This document shows positions 36,228 to 44,521 of a DNA stretch of 64,000 nucleotides, one piece after another. Location: positions 109,610 to 173,609 of the forward strand of contig NZ_BAAAFW010000014.1 of NCBI RefSeq assembly GCF_039523735.1. The letters are read 5' to 3'. This DNA is from Tatumella punctata (GTDB lineage Bacteria; Pseudomonadota; Gammaproteobacteria; Enterobacterales; Enterobacteriaceae). Every line of letters begins with the position of its first letter. Position 1 is the stretch's first letter. The notes under the pieces were generated by a model. The model worked only from the letters and a program-made list of their open reading frames with translations, had not been told where the DNA came from and did not search any database. The position numbers were made by a program, and so were the translations under genes.

Positions 36228-36292
36228 CTGAACATTTATTGCTTACTTTTATAATAAGTAATATCCGCCCTGATCATTTATACAAAGTATAA
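36228..36292 (+). promoter_or_regulatory. Predicted promoter and leader palindrome of the arginine decarboxylase gene
   Basis: CTGAAC (36228-36233) and a perfect TATAAT (36250-36255) are 16 bases apart. A 6-3-6 palindrome, TTATAC-AAA-GTATAA, lies at 36278-36292, just before the ribosome-binding site GAGG, where a bound protein or a small hairpin could block expression. The rest of the 490-base antiporter-decarboxylase gap is very AT-rich. It has a 9-of-10 ARG-box match (TGAAT-GACT-ATTTA, 36107-36120) and no gene. Confidence 0.45.
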
Positions 36293-36305
36293 TAATGAGG
36301 ATCTT

Positions 36306-38591
36306 ATGTGTGATAAAAACTATTTAGTGGTTGTGAATAAGGCTATAAGCACCACAACACCACTGACGCCGATAGAGCAAACTGTCGAAAAAATCACCAC
36401 GTCGTTGTTTAGCAAAGGGGAGCAGGTCAGATTCTCTGCCAACTATGCTGAAGCCACTAACTATGTCAGCTCCACCGCCCCGGTCGACTGCGTGATGCTG
36501 GAGTGGGCTCCGGAGAAAAGTGCAGAAATTACTGCATTTTTAAAACAGTTACGTATCCGTCACGAAAAAGCCCCCGCATTTCTGCTGATTAATTCTCACC
36601 AGGATAATGCATCAGTCACAGCGGAAGTGATGGGTGATGTCAGCGAAACGTTCCTGGTTCTGGACGATACCACTGACTTTATTGTCGGCCGTTTACAGTC
36701 CGCCGTCGCCCGCTATGAAAAAGTCATTATGCCGCCACTGATGGCGGCAATGATGAAATATGCCAAAGAGAAAGAATATTCATGGTCAGCGCCGGGACAT
36801 CAGGGCGGTATTGGCTTCTGTAAAACGCCGGTGGGCCGTAAATTCTTTGATTTCTACGGTGAGAATATCTTCCGTACCGATATGGGTATTGAAAGGGCGT
36901 GTCTTGGCTCGATGCTGGATCATACGGGGGCTTTTGGTGACAGTGAAAAATATATTGCCGGTGTATTTGGTGCCGACCGCTCTTATTCACTGGTCGTCGG
37001 GACGTCCGGGGCTAACCGTACCATAATGCAGGCTTGCTGTACCGATCAGGATATTGCTATCTGTGACCGTAACAGCCATAAGTCCATTGAACAGGGATTA
37101 ATGTTAACCGGTGTTCATCCGGTATATATGACACCGACCCGGAATGCTTACGGCATTATCGGACCTATCCCGAAAGCACAGATGCAGCCGCAAGCATTAC
37201 AGGCACAAATTAAACAGAACCGGTTTGCCAGTCACGCGGCTAACCCGCGTCCGGTGTACAGTGTGGTGACTAACTGTACCTACGACGGTCTTATCTATAA
37301 CGGTGATACTATTCAGCACCTGCTGGGGCAGAGCTGTGACCGTATTCACTATGATGAAGCCTGGTTCGGTTATTCCCGCTTTAACCCGATTTATAAAAGC
37401 TTCCATGCAATGCGTGGTGATAAAGCGGCACATACGGCCGATCAGCCAACAATTTTTGCCACTCACTCGACCCATAAATTACTGAATGCACTTTCTCAGG
37501 CGTCTTATATTCATATCCGTGAAGGGCGCGGTAATGTGAAACCGGCTCAGTTCAGCCAGGCGTATATGATGCATGCCACCACCTCACCGCTGTATTCTAT
37601 TGCGGCGTCTAACGATGTGGCAGCAGCGATGATGGAAGGTAATCAGGGGGTTAATTTAACCACCGAAGTTATTGAAGAAGCCGTTGAGTTCCGTCAGGCA
37701 GTGGCCCGTGCTTACCGTGACGCAGAGCAGAATAATGACTGGTTCTTTAAACCGTGGAACGCTGAGACGGTAACCTGTCCGCGGACCGGCAACCGCTATG
37801 CGTTTGCGGATGCACCGGAAGAGTTACTGGTGAAAGAGCAGTCGTGCTGGACCCTGGATCCGCAGGACAGCTGGCACGGGTTTAATGATCTGGATGAAAA
37901 CTGGGTGATGCTGGATCCGGTGAAAGTCAGTCTGCTGACACCGGGCCTGAACGGCGATGGCAGCCTGCAGGATAATGGTGTCCCGGCCGCGCTGGTTACT
38001 GCTTATCTGTCCAGTCTCGGGATTGTGCCTACCCGGACCACCGATTTCCAGGTCATGTTCCTGTTCTCTATGGGGGTGACCAAAGGTAAATGGGCAACTC
38101 TGATGAACAGCCTGATTTCGTTCAAAAAACATTATGATGCTGATGCATTGTTATCTGAAGTTTTACCGGGACTGGTCGAAACAGATCCTGAATTGTATGG
38201 CACGATGACCATGCAGCAACTGGGTCAGCGGATGATTAGTTTCCTGAAAAACCATAATCCGAGTGAGCAGCTGAATAAAGCCTATTCAACTCTGCCACAG
38301 ATGGATATGCTGCCACGTGATGCCTATACCCAGCTGGTCAGAGATAATACTGAACTGGTATCCATCTATGATCTGGCGGGCCGTACTGCCGCGAACTCGG
38401 TAATCCCTTATCCGCCAGGAATTCCGATGCTGATGTCCGGTGAAAACTTCGGTGATAAAAACAGTCCGCAGATTGCTTACCTGCAGGCGTTACAGGCATG
38501 GGATGATGCCTTCCCGGGCTTTGAACATGAAACGGAAGGTGCCGAAAAAGAGCAGGGTGTTTATCACGTCATGTGCGTCAAGGCAGTATAA
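36306..38591 (+). CDS. Biodegradative arginine decarboxylase, AdiA-type
   Basis: A 761-residue PLP-dependent fold-I decarboxylase (E. coli AdiA 756). It has an N-terminal wing domain (about 1-130), the PLP domain with the Schiff-base Lys391 in THSTHKLLNALSQASYIH, and a C-terminal domain ending FPGFEHETEG...YHVMCVKA as in AdiA. Strong similarity through SWSAPGHQGG and GIERACLGSMLDHTGAFGDSEKY favours arginine over ornithine or lysine as substrate. The reaction consumes a cytoplasmic proton and gives agmatine, so the protein fits acid resistance. The start has GAGGATCTT upstream. An AdiY-type regulator and AdiC are not adjacent. Confidence 0.9.
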   Translation: MCDKNYLVVVNKAISTTTPLTPIEQTVEKITTSLFSKGEQVRFSANYAEATNYVSSTAPVDCVMLEWAPEKSAEITAFLKQLRIRHEKAPAFLLINSHQDNASVTAEVMGDVSETFLVLDDTTDFIVGRLQSAVARYEKVIMPPLMAAMMKYAKEKEYSWSAPGHQGGIGFCKTPVGRKFFDFYGENIFRTDMGIERACLGSMLDHTGAFGDSEKYIAGVFGADRSYSLVVGTSGANRTIMQACCTDQDIAICDRNSHKSIEQGLMLTGVHPVYMTPTRNAYGIIGPIPKAQMQPQALQAQIKQNRFASHAANPRPVYSVVTNCTYDGLIYNGDTIQHLLGQSCDRIHYDEAWFGYSRFNPIYKSFHAMRGDKAAHTADQPTIFATHSTHKLLNALSQASYIHIREGRGNVKPAQFSQAYMMHATTSPLYSIAASNDVAAAMMEGNQGVNLTTEVIEEAVEFRQAVARAYRDAEQNNDWFFKPWNAETVTCPRTGNRYAFADAPEELLVKEQSCWTLDPQDSWHGFNDLDENWVMLDPVKVSLLTPGLNGDGSLQDNGVPAALVTAYLSSLGIVPTRTTDFQVMFLFSMGVTKGKWATLMNSLISFKKHYDADALLSEVLPGLVETDPELYGTMTMQQLGQRMISFLKNHNPSEQLNKAYSTLPQMDMLPRDAYTQLVRDNTELVSIYDLAGRTAANSVIPYPPGIPMLMSGENFGDKNSPQIAYLQALQAWDDAFPGFEHETEGAEKEQGVYHVMCVKAV

Positions 38592-38652
38592 CGCTACGGT
38601 TCTGAGCATTCAGTATTTATAAGTACAGCGATATTATCTGTACTTAGCATCG

Positions 38653-38684
38653 GGCAGCAGGGGATACTTTGCTGCCTTTTTATT
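38653..38684 (+). terminator. Rho-independent terminator of the decarboxylase gene
   Basis: GGCAGCA and TGCTGCC form a 7-bp stem with a 10-base loop, followed by TTTTTATT. A second perfect inverted repeat, AAGTACAG/CTGTACTT, lies just before it at 38621-38645. Confidence 0.75.
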
Positions 38685-38784
38685 CTCAGAACGTAAAAAT
38701 AATTATTCATTTATAAATGTTCAGGGTTATTTATATAAGAACTTCTTAGATCAGTATGTTTGTCATTAAAAGTTATCGGATGTA

Positions 38785-38813
38785 TTTATTTGTGCGGCTT
38801 CTGTACATATAAT
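38785..38813 (+). promoter_or_regulatory. Predicted promoter of the argR-like/argS-like unit
   Basis: TTTATT and a perfect TATAAT are 17 bases apart, in an AT-rich 363-base gap with no gene. Loose ARG-box matches lie nearby (8 of 10 at 38696-38709; 7 of 10 at 38862-38875) but are unpaired. Confidence 0.4.
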
Positions 38814-38954
38814 GCTATAGCCGCTGAGATACATGATTAAAGTCAATGAATGATTAGTATATGAATATTTATCGGGAATATTCTGGCCGGAAATGGTATT
38901 TCTGTGCGCACAACAATAATATTCCCTATGTATTAATTAATTCAGAGAAACACC

Positions 38955-39434
38955 ATGGCCGATATCATAAAAAACATTAAACATTTAGACCTCGATAAAG
39001 CATTTCAGCAGCTATTAAGAGAGGAACGATTTGGCTCTCAGGCCGAATTTGTCGATTATCTGACTGCCAATGGCTTTGAACATATTAACCAGTCCAAAGT
39101 TTCCCGTATGCTGACCAGCTATGGCGCGGTACGCACCCGTAATGCGCGGATGGAAATGGTTTATTGTCTGCCCGCCGAACGGGGTATTCCCACGGCAAAA
39201 ACTACCCTGAAAAGCTCAGTTCTGAGTGTTGAAACCAATGACTGGATGGTCGTTGCCCATACGGTGCCCGGAGCGGCCCCTCTGATTGCCCGGTTACTTG
39301 ATTCCTGCGGTAAATCTGATGGAATATTAGGTACAGTTGCCGGTGATGATACTATTTTTGTCGTTCCTGTAATTGGTATTAATTCTCAGCAGTTACATCA
39401 GTCAGTGGTCAGTATTCTTAATTCCGACGGATAA
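38955..39434 (+). CDS. ArgR-family arginine repressor (probable paralogue)
   Basis: A 159-residue protein with the whole ArgR architecture. An N-terminal winged helix contains INQSKVSRMLTSYGAVRTRNARMEMVYCLP, nearly identical to E. coli in the DNA-recognition region. The C-terminal hexamerisation and arginine-binding domain has GTVAGDDTIFV with the Asp-Asp pair that contacts arginine. Other parts are strongly diverged, notably the first 20 residues and the last 30. The housekeeping argR of Enterobacterales sits beside mdh, so this copy is probably a second repressor, able to bind ARG-like boxes. Its own terminator-separated unit includes the argS-like gene 75 bases downstream. Confidence 0.85.
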   Translation: MADIIKNIKHLDLDKAFQQLLREERFGSQAEFVDYLTANGFEHINQSKVSRMLTSYGAVRTRNARMEMVYCLPAERGIPTAKTTLKSSVLSVETNDWMVVAHTVPGAAPLIARLLDSCGKSDGILGTVAGDDTIFVVPVIGINSQQLHQSVVSILNSDG

Positions 39435-39509
39435 TGGAAATAACTATCCGCAGTCAGTGAATAAATAATGGATGATATTTTCTGTGGTCAACTTATATGA
39501 AGGTGATTT

Positions 39510-41255
39510 ATGGATATAAAATATATTCTGGCTGAAAAAGTCAGACAGGCAATGACACAATGTCATATAACCACAGATAAGCCGGTTTCAGCCCGTCCTT
39601 CAGCCAGGCCAGAATATGGTGATTATCAGATAGACAGTATGATGGCAATTGCCAAATCACAGGCAACGGACCCGCTGAAATTAGCGCAACGGGTTGCCGG
39701 TGCGCTGATGAATAATTCACAGTACCGGCATATTATTGCCCGGGCTGAGGCCGTTCACCCCGGCTTTATTAATCTGTTTCTTAATGATCGCTGGTTACTG
39801 GAGCAGGCTGAGCTGGCATTTAATGATCCGCGTTCAGGGGTGGCCAGACAGCCGGCACAACATGTGGTGGTGGATTATTCTTCACCGAATGTCGCTAAAG
39901 AGATGCACGTCGGGCATTTACGTTCGACCATTATCGGTGATGCCAGTGTCAGAACTCTGGAATTTCTCGGTCATAAGGTGACCCGGGTTAATCATATTGG
40001 TGACTGGGGAACCCAGTTCGGGATGCTGATCACTTATCTGGAACTGGCCGAAAACGACGGAAATATTTCGCTGTCTGATCTGGAAGGTTTTTATCGTGCG
40101 GCGAAAAAACGCTACGATGAGGATCCGGCCTTTGCCCTGAAAGCCCGCAGTTATGTGGTGAAATTACAGCAGGGCGATGAATATTGCCGCCGGATGTGGC
40201 ATAAGCTGGTGGATATCTCCATGGCCCAGAACCAGAAGAACTATGACCGGTTAGGGGTATCGTTACAGCGCAAAGATATCCGCGGCGAAAGTGCTTATAA
40301 CGATATGCTGCCGGAGATTGTGGATGATCTGCTGGAGCGGGGGATTGCCACCGCCGAACAAGAGACGGTTATGGTTTTTCTGGACAGTTACCGTAATAAG
40401 CAGGGAGAACCGATGGGGGTTATTGTCCGTAAGCAGGATGGCGGATACCTGTACACCACCACGGATATTGCCTGTGCCAAATACCGTTATCAGGCCCTGC
40501 ACGCTGACCGGATCCTTTACTATATTGATGCCCGGCAACACCAGCATTTAATGATGGCCTGGGAAATTGTGCGCCGTGCCGGTTATGTTCCCCCGCAGGT
40601 CAGCCTGGAGCACCATAAGTTCGGTATGATGCTGGACAAAGAGGGTAAACCCTTTAAAACCCGTGAAGGGGGAACCATACGGCTGGCAGAGTTACTGGAA
40701 GAAGCGGTGGTGCGTGCTCATAAACTGGTCAGCGAAAAATCCCCCGACTTATCGGCAGCAGAGCTGACGGAGCTTTCAGAAGTGATAGGGATTGGGGCGG
40801 TAAAATACGCCGATCTGTCGAAAAACCGTATCACCGACTATGTGTTTGACTGGGATACCATGCTCAGCTTTGAAGGGAATACGGCCCCTTATATTCAGTA
40901 TGCCTGCGCACGTATCAGTTCGATATTACGCAAAGCGGAAAGCAGTCATCCGCTGGCCACGACTTTATCAGGCGATCTGCTGTTCAGCTCGGCAACTGAA
41001 CGTTCCCTGACAGTGAAACTGCTGCAGTTTGAAGAGGCGCTGCTGGCGGTGGCGAAAGAGGGGATGCCGAATATTATGTGTAATTACCTGTATGAACTGG
41101 CGTCGCTGTTCTCTGGTTTTTATGCCAGTTCACCGATCCTCAGCCATGATCATCCGGCGGAACGGCAAAGCCGTCTGGCGCTGGCCGCGCTTACCGGGCG
41201 GGTATTACGTCAGGGGATGGATACCCTGGGGTTAAAAGCGCCGCAAAGAATGTAA
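39510..41255 (+). CDS. Arginyl-tRNA synthetase (possible second copy)
   Basis: A 581-residue class I synthetase (577 in E. coli ArgS) with the order N-terminal Add-1 domain, catalytic core with the HIGH-like motif HVGHL in SSPNVAKEMHVGHLRSTIIGD, the FKTREGG segment, and the DALR anticodon domain ending LKAPQRM. It looks full length and intact. It is clearly diverged from E. coli ArgS (N-terminal domain and residues 470-500 especially). In E. coli argS is far from this locus, so this may be a duplicate tied to the arginine-consuming module, or the only copy moved here; the window cannot decide. The start has GAAGGTGATTT upstream. Confidence 0.88.
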   Translation: MDIKYILAEKVRQAMTQCHITTDKPVSARPSARPEYGDYQIDSMMAIAKSQATDPLKLAQRVAGALMNNSQYRHIIARAEAVHPGFINLFLNDRWLLEQAELAFNDPRSGVARQPAQHVVVDYSSPNVAKEMHVGHLRSTIIGDASVRTLEFLGHKVTRVNHIGDWGTQFGMLITYLELAENDGNISLSDLEGFYRAAKKRYDEDPAFALKARSYVVKLQQGDEYCRRMWHKLVDISMAQNQKNYDRLGVSLQRKDIRGESAYNDMLPEIVDDLLERGIATAEQETVMVFLDSYRNKQGEPMGVIVRKQDGGYLYTTTDIACAKYRYQALHADRILYYIDARQHQHLMMAWEIVRRAGYVPPQVSLEHHKFGMMLDKEGKPFKTREGGTIRLAELLEEAVVRAHKLVSEKSPDLSAAELTELSEVIGIGAVKYADLSKNRITDYVFDWDTMLSFEGNTAPYIQYACARISSILRKAESSHPLATTLSGDLLFSSATERSLTVKLLQFEEALLAVAKEGMPNIMCNYLYELASLFSGFYASSPILSHDHPAERQSRLALAALTGRVLRQGMDTLGLKAPQRM

Positions 41256-41264
41256 TATTTAACC

Positions 41265-41282
41265 GCAGGCCGTCAGGCCTGC
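41265..41282 (+). terminator. Hairpin after the argS-like gene
   Basis: GCAGGCC-GTCA-GGCCTGC is a perfect 7-bp stem 10 bases after the stop. It is followed by TATATTGC, not a T-run, so termination may be weak. Confidence 0.5.
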
Positions 41283-41294
41283 TATATTGCAGAC

Positions 41295-41331
41295 CAAAAA
41301 AAAGCTTATCAAATATGATTTGATAAGCTTT
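41295..41331 (-). terminator. Rho-independent terminator of the initiator tRNA operon
   Basis: On the minus strand AAAGCTTATCAAA pairs with TTTGATAAGCTTT around a 5-base loop and runs into a T8 tract. It lies 9 bases after the last tRNA gene. Confidence 0.88.
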
Positions 41332-41339
41332 CTTAGTAT

Positions 41340-41416
<77 letters not shown>

Positions 41417-41449
41417 TCCGTATGCTACTGGTACTGCTTTATATTGTAT

Positions 41450-41526
<77 letters not shown>

Positions 41527-41559
41527 TCCGTATACTGCTGGTACTGCTTTATATTGTAT

Positions 41560-41636
<77 letters not shown>

Positions 41637-41669
41637 TCCGTATACTGCTGGTACTGCTGCACATTGTAT

Positions 41670-41746
<77 letters not shown>

Positions 41747-41779
41747 TCCGCGTACTGCTGGTACTGCTTTACAATGTAT

Positions 41780-41856
<77 letters not shown>

Positions 41857-41869
41857 TCCGTGGATGCGC

Positions 41870-41897
41870 ACTATACTCTTCATGGCCTCTGATGCAA
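41870..41897 (-). promoter_or_regulatory. Promoter of the initiator tRNA operon
   Basis: On the minus strand TTGCAT and TATAGT are 16 bases apart, followed by a GCGC discriminator. A GC-rich discriminator is typical of stringently controlled stable-RNA promoters. Confidence 0.75.
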
Positions 41898-42056
41898 CCC
41901 ATTTTGCAGAAAAACCGTAAAAAAAACCGCGGGCTGCTGAATTTTCCGGCACTTTTTGTTTTTTTATGTAAATCCCCGGCACCGGCCGGACGGATGATTT
42001 AATTATTATCATCCCTCTGCTATCTTCGCCTCAGATTATCTATTGAAGGCAGCGTA

Positions 42057-43157
42057 ATGAAAGGAAACTGGGCGAAATATGCAGTGACAGGGGCATTTCT
42101 GGCCATATTAGCCGGATGTTCTTCAAAACCCACTGATCGAGGTCAGCAGTATAAAGACGGAATACTGGAACAGCCGTTTGCATTAGTGAATCAGCCTAAT
42201 GCCAAAGGGATACCGGTCAATGCCCGTGATTTTGCCGAGCAGGTCCGGCAGATCCAGCTGGCATCCGGCGGATTATTTAACCGTAATCTCGGGACTTACC
42301 AGGCGATTGAGAACTGGCTGGCGGCCGGAGGAAATACCCGGCAATTACGTCAGTTCGGGGTAAATGCCTGGCAGATGGAGGGGATGGATAATTACGGTAA
42401 CGTGCAGTTTACGGGCTACTATACGCCAGTGATCGAAGCCCGTTATACCCGACAGGGTGAATTCCAGTACCCGATCTATCGTATGCCGCCGCGGAAACGC
42501 GGATATAAATTACCCAGCCGTGCTGAAATTTATAACGGAGCTATCAGTTCACGTTACGTGATTGCGTGGAGTAATTCATTAATTGATAACTTTATGATGG
42601 ATGTGCAGGGCAGTGGTTACGTCGATTACGGTGATGGCCGGCCACTGACCTTTTTCGGCTATGCCGGTAAAAATGGCTGGGGCTACCACAGTATCGGTAA
42701 AGAACTGATCGATCGCGGCGAAGTAAAGCGTGAAGATATGTCGATGCAGGCGATCCGCGAGTGGGCTCAGAACCATTCCTACCCGCAAGTGCGTGCTTTG
42801 CTTGAAACAAATCCGTCGTTTGTGTTTTTTAAACCCGAAGAATATACCCCGGTGCGGGGCGCCAGCGCGGTACCGTTGATTGCTAAAGCCTCGGTGGCTT
42901 CCGACCGCTCCCTTATCCCGCCCGGTACTGTGTTACTGGCGGAGATCCCGCAACTGAATGATAAAGGGAAATTTAACGGCACTTACCAGATGCGGCTGAT
43001 GGTGGCGCTGGATGTCGGCGGGGCGATAAAAGGACAGCATTTCGATATTTATCAGGGGATTGGGCCGGAAGCGGCACATCTTGCCGGTTTTTATAATCAC
43101 TATGGCCGCGTCTGGGTGTTAAAATCAGCCCCGGGGACAGGTGTGCTGACCCGGTAA
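42057..43157 (+). CDS. mltA: Membrane-bound lytic murein transglycosylase A
   Basis: A 366-residue outer-membrane lipoprotein (365 in E. coli) that cleaves glycan strands of peptidoglycan to 1,6-anhydromuropeptides. The signal peptide ends in LAILAGC. The MltA barrel and 3D domains follow, with FTGYYTPVIEARY and the C-terminal catalytic region (MRLMVALDVGGAIKGQHFDIYQGIG) that contains the essential Asp. The start is supported by GAAGG 7 bases upstream. Confidence 0.95.
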   Translation: MKGNWAKYAVTGAFLAILAGCSSKPTDRGQQYKDGILEQPFALVNQPNAKGIPVNARDFAEQVRQIQLASGGLFNRNLGTYQAIENWLAAGGNTRQLRQFGVNAWQMEGMDNYGNVQFTGYYTPVIEARYTRQGEFQYPIYRMPPRKRGYKLPSRAEIYNGAISSRYVIAWSNSLIDNFMMDVQGSGYVDYGDGRPLTFFGYAGKNGWGYHSIGKELIDRGEVKREDMSMQAIREWAQNHSYPQVRALLETNPSFVFFKPEEYTPVRGASAVPLIAKASVASDRSLIPPGTVLLAEIPQLNDKGKFNGTYQMRLMVALDVGGAIKGQHFDIYQGIGPEAAHLAGFYNHYGRVWVLKSAPGTGVLTR

Positions 43158-43244
43158 CGGATCCCGCTGCGGGGCCGGTCAGCCGATTATCCGCCGGACG
43201 GTGTTGCCCGGCGGCAGAAAGTAAAATGAACAGAAAGAGGATCT

Positions 43245-44069
43245 ATGCCGGAAGTTACCGAGGCCTGGCGCCAGCGTTTTGGCGGTACTGGCCGCCTGTA
43301 TGGTGAGCAGGCGCTGAATTTTTTTGCTGAGGCTCGTTTTTGCGTTATCGGTATTGGTGGCGTCGGGTCATGGGCGGCTGAGGCATTAGCCCGCACGGGT
43401 ATCGGCAGCCTGACATTGATCGATATGGATGATGTGTGTGTGACAAATACCAACCGGCAAATTCATGCATTGCGCGCTAATACCGGTCAGTCTAAAACGG
43501 AGGTGATGGCGGAGCGTATCCGGCAGATTAACCCGCAGTGTGAGGTTGTGTGTGTGGATGATTTTGTGACGCCGGACAATGTTGCACAGTTAATCGGTGA
43601 CGGGTTTGATTATGTCATTGATGCGATTGACAGTGTCAGACCAAAGGCTGCGTTACTGGCCTATTGCCGTCGTCACAAAATACCGCTGATCACCACCGGT
43701 GGTGCGGGCGGCCAGACTGACCCGACACAGATTGCGGTGGCCGACCTGGCGAAAACCATTCAGGATCCGCTGGCAGCCAAACTGCGTGAACGGCTGAAAT
43801 CTGATTTCTCAATAGTCAAAAACAGCAAGGGTAAGCTGGGAATAGACTGTGTGTTTTCCACCGAAGCGCTGGTCTACCCGCAACCGGACGGCAGCGTATG
43901 TGCCTCGCGCAGTACAGCGGAAGGCCCGAAGCGCATGGATTGTGCCTCGGGTTTCGGGGCAGCAACCATGGTTACAGCCAGCTTTGGTTTTATTGCTGTT
44001 TCCCATGCCCTGAAAAAGTATATTGCCCGTAAACAGCGTCAGCTGGCTGCCGTGGCAGCACAGGAATAA
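43245..44069 (+). CDS. tcdA: tRNA threonylcarbamoyladenosine dehydratase TcdA
   Basis: A 274-residue E1-like enzyme (268 in E. coli, also called CsdL). It uses ATP to cyclise t6A37 of tRNA to ct6A. The nucleotide-binding loop GIGGVGSWAAEALARTGIG and the following IDMDDV are clear. It works with the CsdA-CsdE sulfur-relay pair in E. coli, whose genes are immediately convergent with it here (7-base gap). AGAGGATCT precedes the start. Confidence 0.94.
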   Translation: MPEVTEAWRQRFGGTGRLYGEQALNFFAEARFCVIGIGGVGSWAAEALARTGIGSLTLIDMDDVCVTNTNRQIHALRANTGQSKTEVMAERIRQINPQCEVVCVDDFVTPDNVAQLIGDGFDYVIDAIDSVRPKAALLAYCRRHKIPLITTGGAGGQTDPTQIAVADLAKTIQDPLAAKLRERLKSDFSIVKNSKGKLGIDCVFSTEALVYPQPDGSVCASRSTAEGPKRMDCASGFGAATMVTASFGFIAVSHALKKYIARKQRQLAAVAAQE

Positions 44070-44076
44070 GCGGGTA

Positions 44077-44517
44077 TCAGGCGGTGGCAGCCCTCAGACG
44101 GATGGCGGCGGCCAGAGCATCCAGTCCGCTGCTGCGGCTGGCACTTAGCTGGTTTTTCAGGCCCAGCCGCTCAAATATCTGTAACGGATCAAGCACAGCC
44201 AGTTCACTGGCTGTTTTCCCTTCGCACTCCGTCAGTAACACGGCCAGCAGTCCTTTGACGATCCGCCCCTCACTGTCACCGTAAAAATGAAAGCGGCCAT
44301 TATCCAGTAACTGGCTGCCGAGCCAGACACGGTTTTCACAGCCGGAAATTTCAATCTCAGGTTGTTTCAGCTCTTCCGGTAGTGCGGGTAATTTTTTACT
44401 CAGCAGGATCAACTGCCGGTAACGTTCTTCCCAGTGGCTGAATGCAGAAAACTGCTCAGCTAACTGTGCGGCGGTGATTTCTGTGGCAAACGGATGCGGG
44501 GCAATCACAGGGGACAT
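44077..44517 (-). CDS. csdE: Sulfur acceptor protein CsdE
   Basis: A 146-residue SufE-like protein (147 in E. coli) that accepts persulfide sulfur from CsdA. The acceptor cysteine is in ISGCENRVWLG, and FYGDSEGRIVKGLLAVLL is a family block. I chose the ATG at 44517 (GTGAG 6 bases upstream); an in-frame GTG at 44529 overlaps the csdA stop but has no ribosome-binding site. The order csdA-csdE is the same as in E. coli. Confidence 0.9.
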   Translation of the reverse strand: MSPVIAPHPFATEITAAQLAEQFSAFSHWEERYRQLILLSKKLPALPEELKQPEIEISGCENRVWLGSQLLDNGRFHFYGDSEGRIVKGLLAVLLTECEGKTASELAVLDPLQIFERLGLKNQLSASRSSGLDALAAAIRLRAATA

Positions 44518-44521
44518 AAAG

